DNA from: Crocinitomicaceae bacterium
Lineage (GTDB): Bacteria; Bacteroidota; Bacteroidia; Flavobacteriales_D; Crocinitomicaceae
Length of the DNA: 50,985 bases
Reading direction: 5' to 3'
NCBI GenBank assembly: GCA_023262855.1
Contig: JALQYQ010000037.1
Location: 1 to 50,985, forward strand
The notes below the pieces were generated by a model that searched no databases, was not told where the DNA came from, and saw only the letters and a program-made list of their open reading frames with translations. Below, piece by piece: positions 16,337-25,325 of the stretch (position 1 is the stretch's first letter; the number at the start of each line of letters is the position of its first letter). Made by a program: the position numbers and the translations under genes.

Positions 16337-17369
16337 AATAGGATCCTACATATTAGACAAGAACTCGCCATCATTCATTATTGCAGAATTATCTGCAAAC
16401 CATAATGGTAGTATCGAAACAGCACTTGAAACGATTAGAGCAGCTAAGCGAGCGGGTGCGGATGCCATTAAATTTCAGACGTATACAGCGGATACCATTA
16501 CTCTGAAGTCCAATAAAGAAGATTTCAAAATTTCAGGAACTATTTGGGATGGTAAGTTTTTGCATGATTTATATCAAGAAGCTTATACACCTTGGGAATG
16601 GCATTCAATTTTATTTGAGGAGGCTAAAAAAGTTGGACTTGTTTGTTTTTCGTCTCCGTTTGACTTTACTGCTGTGGATTTTTTAGAATCATTGGATGTA
16701 CCAGCTTATAAAATTGCGTCGTTTGAAATAACCGATATTCCTCTAATACATTACACAGCATCAAAAGGAAAACCGATTATTATTTCAACAGGAATTGCCG
16801 AATATGAAGACATCGAATTGGCTGTCGAAACGTGTAGAAAAGCTGGAAATGATCAAATTGCCTTGTTAAAATGTACTTCAAGTTATCCCGCTCCTATTGA
16901 AGAGGCGAATATGCGCATGGTTCAAAAATTAGCTGATGATTTTAATGTAATCACCGGATTATCAGATCATACAATGGGTTCTATCGTTCCAATTGTATCT
17001 GTATGTTTTGGTGCAAAAATTATTGAAAAACACTTCATTTTAGACCGGTCAATTGGCGGACCAGACGCAAGCTTTTCAATGAATGAACTTGAATTTAAAG
17101 AAATGGTTGATGCTGTCAGAAAAGCGGAATCCGCAATTGGAATTGAGACCTATGAATTAACAGAAAAACAAAAGGCTGGAAAAGTATTCTCTAGATCTTT
17201 ATATATTTCAAAAGAAATTAAAAAAGGTGAAATGATTGATGAAAAGTCAATTCGATCTGTTCGACCAGGCTTGAGCTTACATCCCAAATATTACAGCGAT
17301 GTTTTGGGAAAAAGAGCAAAAAAGGATTTTACGATTGGCGATCGCATAAAAAAAGAGGACTTTGAATAA
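16329..17369 (+). CDS. pseI: Pseudaminic acid synthase
   Basis: Condenses the 6-deoxy-AltdiNAc sugar with phosphoenolpyruvate to give pseudaminic acid. 346 residues from ATG 16329. The reading frame is open back to 16224, but the added 35 residues lie inside pseG, look unlike a NeuB-family N-terminus, and MFKIGSYILDKNSPSFIIAELSANHNG is the expected start. The TIM-barrel part includes ELSANHNG, DAIKFQTYTADT, KIASFEITDIPLI, SDHTMGS and the metal ligand EKHF; a C-terminal SAF antifreeze-like domain (about 285-346) is complete. PseI and NeuB are close relatives; the neighbours decide for PseI. A hairpin terminator overlaps the stop codon. Confidence 0.94.
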   Translation: MFKIGSYILDKNSPSFIIAELSANHNGSIETALETIRAAKRAGADAIKFQTYTADTITLKSNKEDFKISGTIWDGKFLHDLYQEAYTPWEWHSILFEEAKKVGLVCFSSPFDFTAVDFLESLDVPAYKIASFEITDIPLIHYTASKGKPIIISTGIAEYEDIELAVETCRKAGNDQIALLKCTSSYPAPIEEANMRMVQKLADDFNVITGLSDHTMGSIVPIVSVCFGAKIIEKHFILDRSIGGPDASFSMNELEFKEMVDAVRKAESAIGIETYELTEKQKAGKVFSRSLYISKEIKKGEMIDEKSIRSVRPGLSLHPKYYSDVLGKRAKKDFTIGDRIKKEDFE

Positions 17370-17383
17370 GTCCTCTTTTTTAT
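17351..17383. terminator. Bidirectional terminator between pseI and yfhO-like gene
   Basis: Perfect 12-bp stem AAAAGAGGACTT (17351-17362) with AAGTCCTCTTTT (17368-17379), 5-base loop, followed by T6. An A-run before it (from 17348) provides U on the reverse strand. The first arm lies inside the pseI coding end and the loop carries its stop codon, so it can end both convergent transcripts. Confidence 0.88.
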
Positions 17384-17396
17384 TGTCTTAGATTAT

Positions 17397-20141
17397 TTAA
17401 TCTACCAATTCATCATTTGATTCCTTCTTCAAACTTCCCATCAATGCTTTTCCTAAGATAAAGGCGGTTGAAAGCAAAAGTAGAATGGATCCAATCAAAG
17501 CAATTTTACTTGCCGTGTAGAATGTTTGAGGTTCAAATTTCCAAACAACTGTTTTTGTTCCTGCTGGAATAATTGCTCCACGCAATAAATAATCTGCTCT
17601 AAATGGTTCAAGTTGTTTACCATCTGCATAACAATTCCAACCTTCTGGATAATAAATCTCACTGAAAATTGCTGGTAATTCAGTTTTTGCATTTACAGCA
17701 TAGGTTAATTCATTTGTTCCGTATTTTGTCAATTTGATACTTGCAGTTGAATCCAAAGCGTACTTGTCTTTCAATTCAATTCCTGCATCTTTCACGTTCA
17801 CAATTGCTGTTTCCTTCGTATTCAATTTTCCTAAGCCAAGCATTTCATCATTTGATGAATTCACTTTTTTGATAGACCCAACAAACCAAGCAGCACCATT
17901 TGCGCTTGTGTTTTTAGTAGCTTTACCAGCCTTGTTAAGAACGATGTACTTAGCATTTAACATATTTAATACTGGAGCTTCTTTTGTCAAATCCACTTCA
18001 GCAACACTAATTGTATCAAACACTGCTTGCATTTTTTCTTGTGGAATATCCATTGTCATTACATATTGACGCAATTTGTCATTTTTCGCGGTCCCAATTA
18101 CTTGGTTAATCGCTTGTAATTCATCGCCGATTTGGAAATCAACAATTTCTTGGAAGCGTTTCAATTTCGCACCGTGGTAACCACCAATACTTTTATGGAA
18201 GTAACTTGTCGACGTTTCATTGAATGTATTTGCAAACGAGAACACACGGTAATCGCTGTTCAGGTTCAACGCACCAAATTCAGCAATCGCTTTTTGCGTA
18301 CTCATGTCCATGTTCATATAATTTGGATGCTCTCCCATTACTGAAACAAGTTCATTCACTTTCGATTCAAATCCCTTAACTGAACCTTTTTCAGCATTCA
18401 AAATGCTCAAATCTGCAGGTTCTGGCAAGTACGGAGTTGAACTTTTTGTAACGTCTTCCCAACTACTTGTCGGCGTATCCATGTCTTCATTGTTCAAGTA
18501 ACGTTTCGATACGGACATGTTATCTGCAGTTACAGCAACAATTCCGATCAAAGAAAGCACAAGTGCTGAAGCTTTGGTGTAAATAGATAGAAGAATCAAT
18601 CCACAACCCAAGATGATCAATCCAATTGCACGTCCAAAATCTGATTTATAAATTCCAGTTCTAACATTGATTAATTCCGTTTTCAAACCTTGAATAAAAT
18701 CAACTTGCATTGGATCTTTCGTTCCTTCAAGTGCTTTTGCAAATTGTTTTGTTTCTTCTTTGCTCAACATTGAACCTGAAATAGAAGGAACAGCGTACAA
18801 TAGTATTCCAATAAATGTAATAACTCCACATGCAATCAACCACGCTTTTTTATTACCGTAAAGACCTTCTTTTTTGAATAATTTATCCAAGAATAAAACA
18901 GCCATTGCAGGAATCATTACTTGTAACAAGACCAAAATCATTTTTGAATCACGGAACTTGTTGTATAATGGAACTTTGTTAATGAAGAAATGATTCATTC
19001 CTCCTGGATCATTCGAAGCCAATAACAGTGCTAGAATTGCAATAACCAAGAACGGCCATTTAATAGCATCTTTCAAGAATACTAATCCAAACAATGCAAA
19101 AACCAACATCAAAACACCGAAATAGAAAGCTCCACCACTCATGCGTTGTCCTCCCCAATAACGATTCATTTGACCGATATTCTCAGCATATTTCGAATCA
19201 ACATTCATCATAACATCTTCGTCATTGCCTATGTATTCACCGCGCTCACCTTTTGCATTTGGAGCTATGATTGACAACAATTCACCTTTCCCATAGTTGT
19301 ATTCCAAAATATATTTTGTTTCTAAACCATCTTGTGCTTTTTTCGTTTTTTCACCTTTTGGCTTAAGTGTCAAATCCGTTGCACCTCGTGTTGTATATTT
19401 ACTGTATTCTAGCGTTGATGAAAGATTTCCCCAAGAAGGCATAATCGCTAAAACGGCTCCAATTGCCAAAGCTCCAACAATTTTCCCTAACGATACAAAC
19501 TCCTTTTTGATCAACAAACGAATCGATTCACCAATTGCCACAGCTGCTAATAAAAACGCCAAATAATAAGTCATTTGAAGGTGATTCGCTGATAAGTTCA
19601 AGGCGAAAAACAGTGCGAAAACGGCACTTCCGATGAGCCACTTACCTCTAAATGCGAGTATTAATCCTCCCAGCGCAGGAGCCATGTAAGCAATTGCATT
19701 TACTTTTGTTACGTGACCTGCACCAATGTATAAAATATTGATTGTCGAAAAACCAAATGCGATCGCTCCAAGAATTCCTAACCAAGGATTCACACGAAGA
19801 CACAAGGCAAAAATGTAGAATCCAAGCATAGCCATGAATAAAAGTCCAACAGGACGTGGCAATCCTAATTTGATAAATCGGTCAACATGAACCATTACAT
19901 TATTTGGATGTTTCACATTGATTTGATAAGCGGGCATTCCACCAAACATTGAATTTGTCCAAAGGGCATCTTCGTCATTTACCAAATTTGCATCAACAAT
20001 TTCTTTTTCCATTCCACGGAATTGCTGAATATCGCTTTGTTTCAAGCTATAATCATTAAAAATTGGTGAAAAGTAAACGCATGCTAAAAGCACAAACACA
20101 CCAATAGCAACTAAATGAGGGACAATCTTTTTAAAGTTCAT
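17397..20141 (-). CDS. YfhO-family polytopic membrane protein (GT-C like)
   Basis: 914 residues. The first ~530 residues contain about 11-13 hydrophobic segments, beginning with a helix at 9-27; the last loop region (about 560-875) is mostly soluble, then a final helix near 880-900. The first extracytoplasmic loop has QSDIQQFRGMEKEI and the DALWTNSMFGGMPAYQ segment with acidic residues, as in YfhO and related GT-C fold glycosyltransferases that use polyprenyl-phosphate sugars. In Bacillus YfhO-type proteins glycosylate lipoteichoic acid; the Bacteroidota members are uncharacterised. It is convergent to pseI and lies next to the glycan region, so envelope glycosylation is plausible. Confidence 0.85.
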   Translation of the reverse strand: MNFKKIVPHLVAIGVFVLLACVYFSPIFNDYSLKQSDIQQFRGMEKEIVDANLVNDEDALWTNSMFGGMPAYQINVKHPNNVMVHVDRFIKLGLPRPVGLLFMAMLGFYIFALCLRVNPWLGILGAIAFGFSTINILYIGAGHVTKVNAIAYMAPALGGLILAFRGKWLIGSAVFALFFALNLSANHLQMTYYLAFLLAAVAIGESIRLLIKKEFVSLGKIVGALAIGAVLAIMPSWGNLSSTLEYSKYTTRGATDLTLKPKGEKTKKAQDGLETKYILEYNYGKGELLSIIAPNAKGERGEYIGNDEDVMMNVDSKYAENIGQMNRYWGGQRMSGGAFYFGVLMLVFALFGLVFLKDAIKWPFLVIAILALLLASNDPGGMNHFFINKVPLYNKFRDSKMILVLLQVMIPAMAVLFLDKLFKKEGLYGNKKAWLIACGVITFIGILLYAVPSISGSMLSKEETKQFAKALEGTKDPMQVDFIQGLKTELINVRTGIYKSDFGRAIGLIILGCGLILLSIYTKASALVLSLIGIVAVTADNMSVSKRYLNNEDMDTPTSSWEDVTKSSTPYLPEPADLSILNAEKGSVKGFESKVNELVSVMGEHPNYMNMDMSTQKAIAEFGALNLNSDYRVFSFANTFNETSTSYFHKSIGGYHGAKLKRFQEIVDFQIGDELQAINQVIGTAKNDKLRQYVMTMDIPQEKMQAVFDTISVAEVDLTKEAPVLNMLNAKYIVLNKAGKATKNTSANGAAWFVGSIKKVNSSNDEMLGLGKLNTKETAIVNVKDAGIELKDKYALDSTASIKLTKYGTNELTYAVNAKTELPAIFSEIYYPEGWNCYADGKQLEPFRADYLLRGAIIPAGTKTVVWKFEPQTFYTASKIALIGSILLLLSTAFILGKALMGSLKKESNDELVD

Positions 20142-20322
20142 CGATTACGAATTAAAATTAATTTCTACTCTTGCGAGCATTAATAAAGCGTGAAAATAAT
20201 AAATGTCATCTAGATTTTGTATTATTTTTTTGAACACAGCGCATGATTATGGTTATTTCAAGTTATTTTTAAATGTGCTTGAACCATTCCAAACAAAAAA
20301 TGTAAGCATCAAAAACGTTATT

Positions 20323-21291
20323 ATGAAAACTTCTCTGATTTTTATCCTTCTTCTATTGTGCTCGACTTCATTTGCATCGAAAGAACTAGACATACCTGGC
20401 TCATACGCTCAATTAGACAGCATCAAGCAGCGAAAAACTTTAAAAGTGAATGAATCCATGTTTTATTTCAACTTTCCAAATTTGCCAAAAGGAGTGGATT
20501 TTGGAATTATATATGACTACAATGGTGGACCTGGAAAAACAGTTTTCCTTGGAAAAAAACGCTTTTTCGAAGTGAAATTGAAGCCAGGGACTTATTATTT
20601 TCAGTTACTCTTGAACAAGGAGTATTTTGAAATTACAACAAACCAAATTTCAGTAAAAAGTCGAGAAAAGGCCTTTCTTAGTTGTTATTTTCAGCGAGTT
20701 TACGATAACGACATTCAAGTAGTTGAAAAACCAGTTCTGTATTTTTATCCGAATGTTTTAACTTCTATTTCAGTAAAGCTTGAACCTAAAGGTGAATTAG
20801 CTTTCACTTATCCAGCCTATAAAAATAAATGGTCGTTCACAGCTGATTCTGCCGGAAATTTAACGTTGGACAACAAGACCTATAATTACCTTTTCTGGGA
20901 GTCCAACCAAGTAATTACACCTGAATCATTTGATTTAACAAGTGGTTTCGTTATTGATCGCGATTCCACAATCGAATTCCTTGAAGCAAGCTTAGAACAA
21001 TTTGGTTTGAACGATAAAGAAATGGCAGATTTTATAACGTATTGGGGACCTCAACTGATGAAAAACGAACGTAACTACATTCATTTTGTGTTTAACGAAG
21101 ACTGTTCTATTTTTGCAGACTTAACAATTGAACCCGAACCTGCACAACTAAATAGAATATATATTCTTTCACAAGCTATTCCAAAAGACGTTTCGTTGGA
21201 AATCAAAAAGCAAGAAATTCCTACATGCAATCGATCGGGTTTTACTGTTATTGAATGGGGAGGAAGTACAATCAATTCAATTGCTTTTTAA
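20323..21291 (+). CDS. Secreted protein of the KPVxYxYP/YLFWE type, function unknown
   Basis: 322 residues from ATG 20323. Upstream in-frame starts exist from 20203, but the added 40 residues show no conserved pattern and would hide a clean signal peptide (MKTSLIFILLLLCSTSFAS). Residues about 25-130 look like a beta-rich N-terminal domain with PGTYYFQLLL. From about 145 on the protein shows EKPVLYFYPN, FTYPAYKNKWSFTAD and YNYLFWES. This combination (KPVIYLYP ... YP.Y...W ... YLFWE) recurs in secreted or surface proteins of several phyla, but I know no assigned function. It lies alone between divergent YfhO-like and uspA genes. The 181 bases upstream have no clear promoter. Confidence 0.8.
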   Translation: MKTSLIFILLLLCSTSFASKELDIPGSYAQLDSIKQRKTLKVNESMFYFNFPNLPKGVDFGIIYDYNGGPGKTVFLGKKRFFEVKLKPGTYYFQLLLNKEYFEITTNQISVKSREKAFLSCYFQRVYDNDIQVVEKPVLYFYPNVLTSISVKLEPKGELAFTYPAYKNKWSFTADSAGNLTLDNKTYNYLFWESNQVITPESFDLTSGFVIDRDSTIEFLEASLEQFGLNDKEMADFITYWGPQLMKNERNYIHFVFNEDCSIFADLTIEPEPAQLNRIYILSQAIPKDVSLEIKKQEIPTCNRSGFTVIEWGGSTINSIAF

Positions 21292-21352
21292 AAGCTGAGA
21301 TAAATCATCTTTCTAGCTGATTTTGCCCATCTGAAAGCTTCCTTTTACCGCG

Positions 21353-21360
21353 TAAATTTA
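21353..21360 (+). promoter_or_regulatory. Possible -7 element (TAAATTTA) of the first uspA gene
   Basis: One mismatch from TAnnTTTG (final A). 21 bases separate it from the GTG start at 21382. The second uspA paralogue has the same variant form at 28728. Confidence 0.4.
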
Positions 21361-21381
21361 TAGTCTATTAAAAATGTAAAC

Positions 21382-22194
21382 GTGGAAAAAGGATTACTTT
21401 ACTTAGTACCGGTTGATTTTACACCGGTTTCAATTAGCTCAACAAAATTTGCTGCACAATTATCAAAAGAAAATGATCAAGTTTTGCTTGTTCATGTGGT
21501 TAAATCAGAAGAGGATCGAATTGCTGCAGAATTTAAATTAACCAACTTTGCCAAGTCGCATTTGACCGATTTTGCGAATTATTCCACTCGTGTAATTAAA
21601 GGAGCCGTTAGTACAGATATCGCTGTTATTGCTGAAACACTGAATGCCTCAATGATAGTTCTAGGAACACATGGTGCAAGTGGATTGCGTAAATTATTCG
21701 GCAGTTACGCTTTTAAAATAGTTGAAAACAGTAAAATCCCATTGATCATCGTTCAAGAGGAGGTCGTTTACAATTCAATTAAAAAGATTGTGATGACCAT
21801 TGATTTGCAAAAAGAGAGCTTACAAATTGTGAAATCTGCAGCACGTTTGAGTCAAATGTTTGGTGCAGAAATTATCTTGGTTGGTGCACGACAAGAAGAT
21901 CCAATTTTTAAACGTAAAATAGATTTAAATCTAACTGTCGCAGGTAACTTTTTGGATGATCACAAAATTCCATATTCCATTGAATTCGTAGAAGGAAAAG
22001 GATTTGAAGAAAACATCTTTCAGTTGTGCCAAGACAAGAATGCTGACATGTTGGCGGCAACCTATTATGAAAGTTCATTTCATGTCTTTACCGATTCATT
22101 CGTGCGAGGTTTGGCCAATAACAATTTAGGAATTCCAGTTCTAACATTAGAAAGCGAAAACACTTCATTTGGTGGGCAATATAGTTTTTTATAA
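21382..22194 (+). CDS. Universal stress protein, tandem UspA domains
   Basis: 270 residues, GTG start. The N-terminal UspA domain (1-130) has the core VPVDFTPVSISSTKFAAQLS, a mid-strand SMIVLGTHGASGL and the ATP loop, which is one residue shorter than the G-2x-G-9x-G(S/T) consensus. The second domain (about 130-270) keeps the fold (KKIVMTIDLQKES) but has no recognisable nucleotide loop. The protein ends in GGQYSFL. UspA proteins are cytosolic stress or energy sensors. It is the first gene of a block with the hybrid kinase at 22259 and is paralogous to the gene at 28762. The 64-base gap to the kinase contains a TATTTTTG element, so the two may be separately transcribed. Confidence 0.9.
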   Translation: MEKGLLYLVPVDFTPVSISSTKFAAQLSKENDQVLLVHVVKSEEDRIAAEFKLTNFAKSHLTDFANYSTRVIKGAVSTDIAVIAETLNASMIVLGTHGASGLRKLFGSYAFKIVENSKIPLIIVQEEVVYNSIKKIVMTIDLQKESLQIVKSAARLSQMFGAEIILVGARQEDPIFKRKIDLNLTVAGNFLDDHKIPYSIEFVEGKGFEENIFQLCQDKNADMLAATYYESSFHVFTDSFVRGLANNNLGIPVLTLESENTSFGGQYSFL

Positions 22195-22234
22195 GTGAGT
22201 AATTTATAGCTAGTTATTATGGTTTAAAAGTGCT

Positions 22235-22242
22235 TATTTTTG
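22235..22242 (+). promoter_or_regulatory. -7 promoter element of the hybrid kinase gene
   Basis: TATTTTTG, 16 bases before the GTG start at 22259; short leader. No -33 box seen. Confidence 0.55.
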
Positions 22243-22258
22243 AGTCAAATAAGTTTAG

Positions 22259-24778
22259 GTGATTCAAAAAAATACAACTCCGTATAAAACTGAGCGTTTT
22301 AAGTACACAATTTATGGTATTTGTTTAGGTATTCTATTTCCGGTTATAGGAACAACCGTGGAATGTTCGTTCCGTGGAATGGGATTTTCTTTGGAGCAAT
22401 TAATCAATTGTCAAAAATTATCACCAGCACTTTGGCTAGTTGACATGGCTCCATTGGTTTTGGGAATCATAGCTTCCATCGCTGGAAAAAATTTAGATCA
22501 AGTTAAATTCAAAAGCAATCAACTAAACGATCGTTTCCAGCAAATGGTCGAATTGCGAGAAATTGCTGACAAAGCGAATAAAGCTAAAAGTGAATTCCTT
22601 GCGAATATGAGTCATGAGATACGCACTCCAATGAATGCGATTCTCGGGATGAGTTATTTGATGAAGAAAACCGAACTAAACGAAAAGCAATTAGAATACA
22701 ATCGAAAAGTTGAAATTTCAGCCAAAAATTTGCTTCGTATTATTGATGATATTTTAGATTTTTCAAAAATCGAAGCGGGTAAATTATCTTTAGAAACAGC
22801 TCCTTTTAATCTTGAAGAATTAATTGCGAATGTTACAGATGCAGTTAATGTAAAACTGATTAAAAAAGTACATGTTGAATTAATCACAGAAATTGATGCG
22901 AATGTACCACCAATTATCCTTGGCGACAGTGTTCGTTTGCGTCAAGTTTTATTGAATTTAGTTGATAATGCGGTTAAATTCACCGACAAAGGCGAAATCA
23001 AATTAACTGTGAAGCTAGTGCAAAAAATGAGTTATGGAGCAATTGTTCAGTTTACCATAAAGGATTCTGGAATTGGTATGTCTGATGAAGCATTAGCCAA
23101 ACTTTTTCAACCTTTTGAACAGGCAGATTTATCTACAACACGAAAATTTGGAGGTACAGGTTTAGGTTTAGCCATTAGCCGAAAAATAGTTCAAATGATG
23201 GACGGTGAATTGAAAGCAACAAGTAAAGTTGATCAAGGATCTGAATTTGAATTCAACGCCTATTTTTCATTACAGGAAAATGAAAAAGCAAGCAATTATG
23301 GAGAAAATATTGTAATTGCAGGTCAAAAAGTTCTGTTGGTTGATGATTCTGAAAGTGCCCGAATGGTTTTATCAGAAATGCTACTTTCGCTTGGTTTTGA
23401 AGTAATTGAAGCTGATAATGCGAAAGATGCAATTCAATTATTTCATGACCATCAAGCTGCGAATGATCCATTTTCATTGTTTGTGGTTGACTGGCAAATG
23501 CCGGGAATGGATGGACTTCAATTGGTTACACACTTAAAAGCAGAAAGTCCAGATTCAGTTCCTTCAGTATTAATGGTGACATCCTATGGACTTGAAACGT
23601 TAAAACAAGCACAAAGCGATAATGTCATCAATAAAATGCTTGTCAAACCAATAAGTCCCTCGCAATTATTCGAAAGCATTGATACACTTTTAAGTCTTGG
23701 AAAAAGTAAAATAAAAGAATCTCCAGTTGCAACCGGAAACCATCTGGAATTTTCAAAATTATTGAATGGCAAGAAGATCTTGCTTGTTGAGGACAATGAA
23801 ATCAACATGGAACTTGCAATTGAACTCCTAAATGATGTTGGTATTGAAGTGTTCTCTGCATGGAATGGGCTTGAAGCCATTGAAAAACTTAAATTAATTC
23901 ACGTTGATTTAGTTTTGATGGATATTCAAATGCCAGAAATGGATGGTTTAAGTGCAACTCGCTTCATTCGCGAAAATTTAAAGATGACCGATTTACCAAT
24001 TCTAGCAATGACCGCGCATGCGATGAAAGGCGAGTATGAAAAAAGTATTGCAGCCGGAATGAACGACCACATCACAAAACCAATTGATCCAATTGAATTG
24101 TATCGTTCAATCATTCGTCATTTAAAACTGGGCTTGACAGAAAAAGAGTTTAATCAAGATAAATTAACTTCTTCAGATAATTCTCCTTTTAAAATTGAAG
24201 GTATTGATGTTGAAATGGGCTTAAAACGAGCAGCCGGAAAAGTAGATGTGTATTTAAAAATGCTCAATACGTTTGTAAAGAATTTTGGTAATTTCAGTGC
24301 AAAATCCCAAATGCTTATGTCGCAAAACCGTTTTGAAGAAACAGGCGTTTTGTTACATACCTTAGCTGGAGTTGCAGGAAACATTGGCATGAATGATATT
24401 TACAAAAAAGCCTTGAAATTATCGGTTGACTTCAAGAATCACTTGCAAGCAGGAAATCATAGTTTTGAAGATATTCATCAGCATCAAGTTAATGAAATTG
24501 CGACTATTCTAGAAAACAATCTCAATAAGCTGAACCTGTTTTTATCATCCATAGAAGCAGAAAGTAACTCAAAAACAAGTATTTCGGAATCGGATTTAGA
24601 AGTACAATTAGATGAACTTAAAAAACTGATCTCCGATAATGATCCAGAAGCAATTAGTTGTTGTAAATCAATGATTATCAATTATGAATTACCCGCAGCA
24701 ACCAAAGAAGTCTTGAAAAAAGTTCTTGACGAAATTGAAAACTTCGAATTCGAAAATGCATTTAACCTTTTAAAATAA
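22259..24778 (+). CDS. Hybrid sensor histidine kinase with two receivers and HPt
   Basis: 839 residues, GTG start. Two membrane helices at about 15-35 and 60-77 form a short N-terminal module (LWLVDMAPLVLGIIASIAG) common to Bacteroidota hybrid kinases, without a periplasmic sensor domain. HisKA carries H119 in MSHEIRTP; HATPase has LVDNAVKFTDKGE (N box) and GGTGLGLAIS (G2). Receiver 1: phosphoacceptor D411 in VVDWQMPGMDG with MVTSYG and LVKP. Receiver 2: D555 in LMDIQMPEMDG with AMTAH and ITKP. The C-terminal HPt has H700 in LLHTLAGVAGNIG. All relay residues are intact. It can run a His-Asp-His relay to an external receiver; the nearby receiver-cyclase (27496) and NtrC-like regulator (29570) are candidate partners. 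Six bases before yceI. Confidence 0.95.
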   Translation: MIQKNTTPYKTERFKYTIYGICLGILFPVIGTTVECSFRGMGFSLEQLINCQKLSPALWLVDMAPLVLGIIASIAGKNLDQVKFKSNQLNDRFQQMVELREIADKANKAKSEFLANMSHEIRTPMNAILGMSYLMKKTELNEKQLEYNRKVEISAKNLLRIIDDILDFSKIEAGKLSLETAPFNLEELIANVTDAVNVKLIKKVHVELITEIDANVPPIILGDSVRLRQVLLNLVDNAVKFTDKGEIKLTVKLVQKMSYGAIVQFTIKDSGIGMSDEALAKLFQPFEQADLSTTRKFGGTGLGLAISRKIVQMMDGELKATSKVDQGSEFEFNAYFSLQENEKASNYGENIVIAGQKVLLVDDSESARMVLSEMLLSLGFEVIEADNAKDAIQLFHDHQAANDPFSLFVVDWQMPGMDGLQLVTHLKAESPDSVPSVLMVTSYGLETLKQAQSDNVINKMLVKPISPSQLFESIDTLLSLGKSKIKESPVATGNHLEFSKLLNGKKILLVEDNEINMELAIELLNDVGIEVFSAWNGLEAIEKLKLIHVDLVLMDIQMPEMDGLSATRFIRENLKMTDLPILAMTAHAMKGEYEKSIAAGMNDHITKPIDPIELYRSIIRHLKLGLTEKEFNQDKLTSSDNSPFKIEGIDVEMGLKRAAGKVDVYLKMLNTFVKNFGNFSAKSQMLMSQNRFEETGVLLHTLAGVAGNIGMNDIYKKALKLSVDFKNHLQAGNHSFEDIHQHQVNEIATILENNLNKLNLFLSSIEAESNSKTSISESDLEVQLDELKKLISDNDPEAISCCKSMIINYELPAATKEVLKKVLDEIENFEFENAFNLLK

Positions 24779-24784
24779 AAAAAT

Positions 24785-25315
24785 ATGAGTAAATCAATAT
24801 GGACTATTGATCCAATGCACAGCGAAATTATGTTTCGCATCAAACACATGCTTATCACCAATGTTTCTGGAACCTTTGATATGTTTCAATCGACAATCGA
24901 AGCTGAGAACAAGGACTTTTCAGACATGGAAATTTCATTTAGTGCTGATGTTGCATCAATCAACACACGAAATGACCACCGTGATGAACATTTAAGAAGT
25001 AATGACTTTTTTGACGCGGCAAACTTCCCAACACTAACATTTACTTCAACTAAATTGACACGTAAAGTGGATAATTTATACATTCTTGCAGGTAAATTCT
25101 GTATTCGAGGAGTCGAAAAAGATGTTGAATTAGAAATTTTACACACAGGTATCGGACTTGATTTGTATGGACAAACGAAAGCGGGATTCGAAATCAATGG
25201 AACGATTAATCGAAGTGATTACGGATTAACATGGAACGCAGCTGCAGAAGATGGTGGTTTAGCATTGGGAGAAGAAATTACAATTCAGATTTCCTGTCAA
25301 TTTATCTTGCAATAA
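24785..25315 (+). CDS. YceI-family lipid-binding-like protein
   Basis: 176 residues starting MSKSIWTIDPMHSEIMFRIKHM, the standard YceI opening. The lipocalin-like barrel is marked by the NTRNDHRDEHLRSNDFFDAANFP segment and FTSTKL. No signal peptide, so this member appears cytosolic, unlike E. coli YceI. The family binds isoprenoid-like hydrophobic ligands in structures of Thermus and Helicobacter members; the ligand here is unknown. It is 6 bases behind the hybrid kinase and 10 before the M20 gene, so it is in one operon with them. Confidence 0.92.
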   Translation: MSKSIWTIDPMHSEIMFRIKHMLITNVSGTFDMFQSTIEAENKDFSDMEISFSADVASINTRNDHRDEHLRSNDFFDAANFPTLTFTSTKLTRKVDNLYILAGKFCIRGVEKDVELEILHTGIGLDLYGQTKAGFEINGTINRSDYGLTWNAAAEDGGLALGEEITIQISCQFILQ

Positions 25316-25325
25316 AACACCATTC

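Noticed and set aside
20203-20322. Longer start of the KPVxYxYP protein
   Set aside because: Would bury the signal peptide; extension has no conserved character.
21302-21323. Terminator after the KPVxYxYP gene
   Set aside because: Only a 6-bp AT-rich stem with four T; too weak to call.
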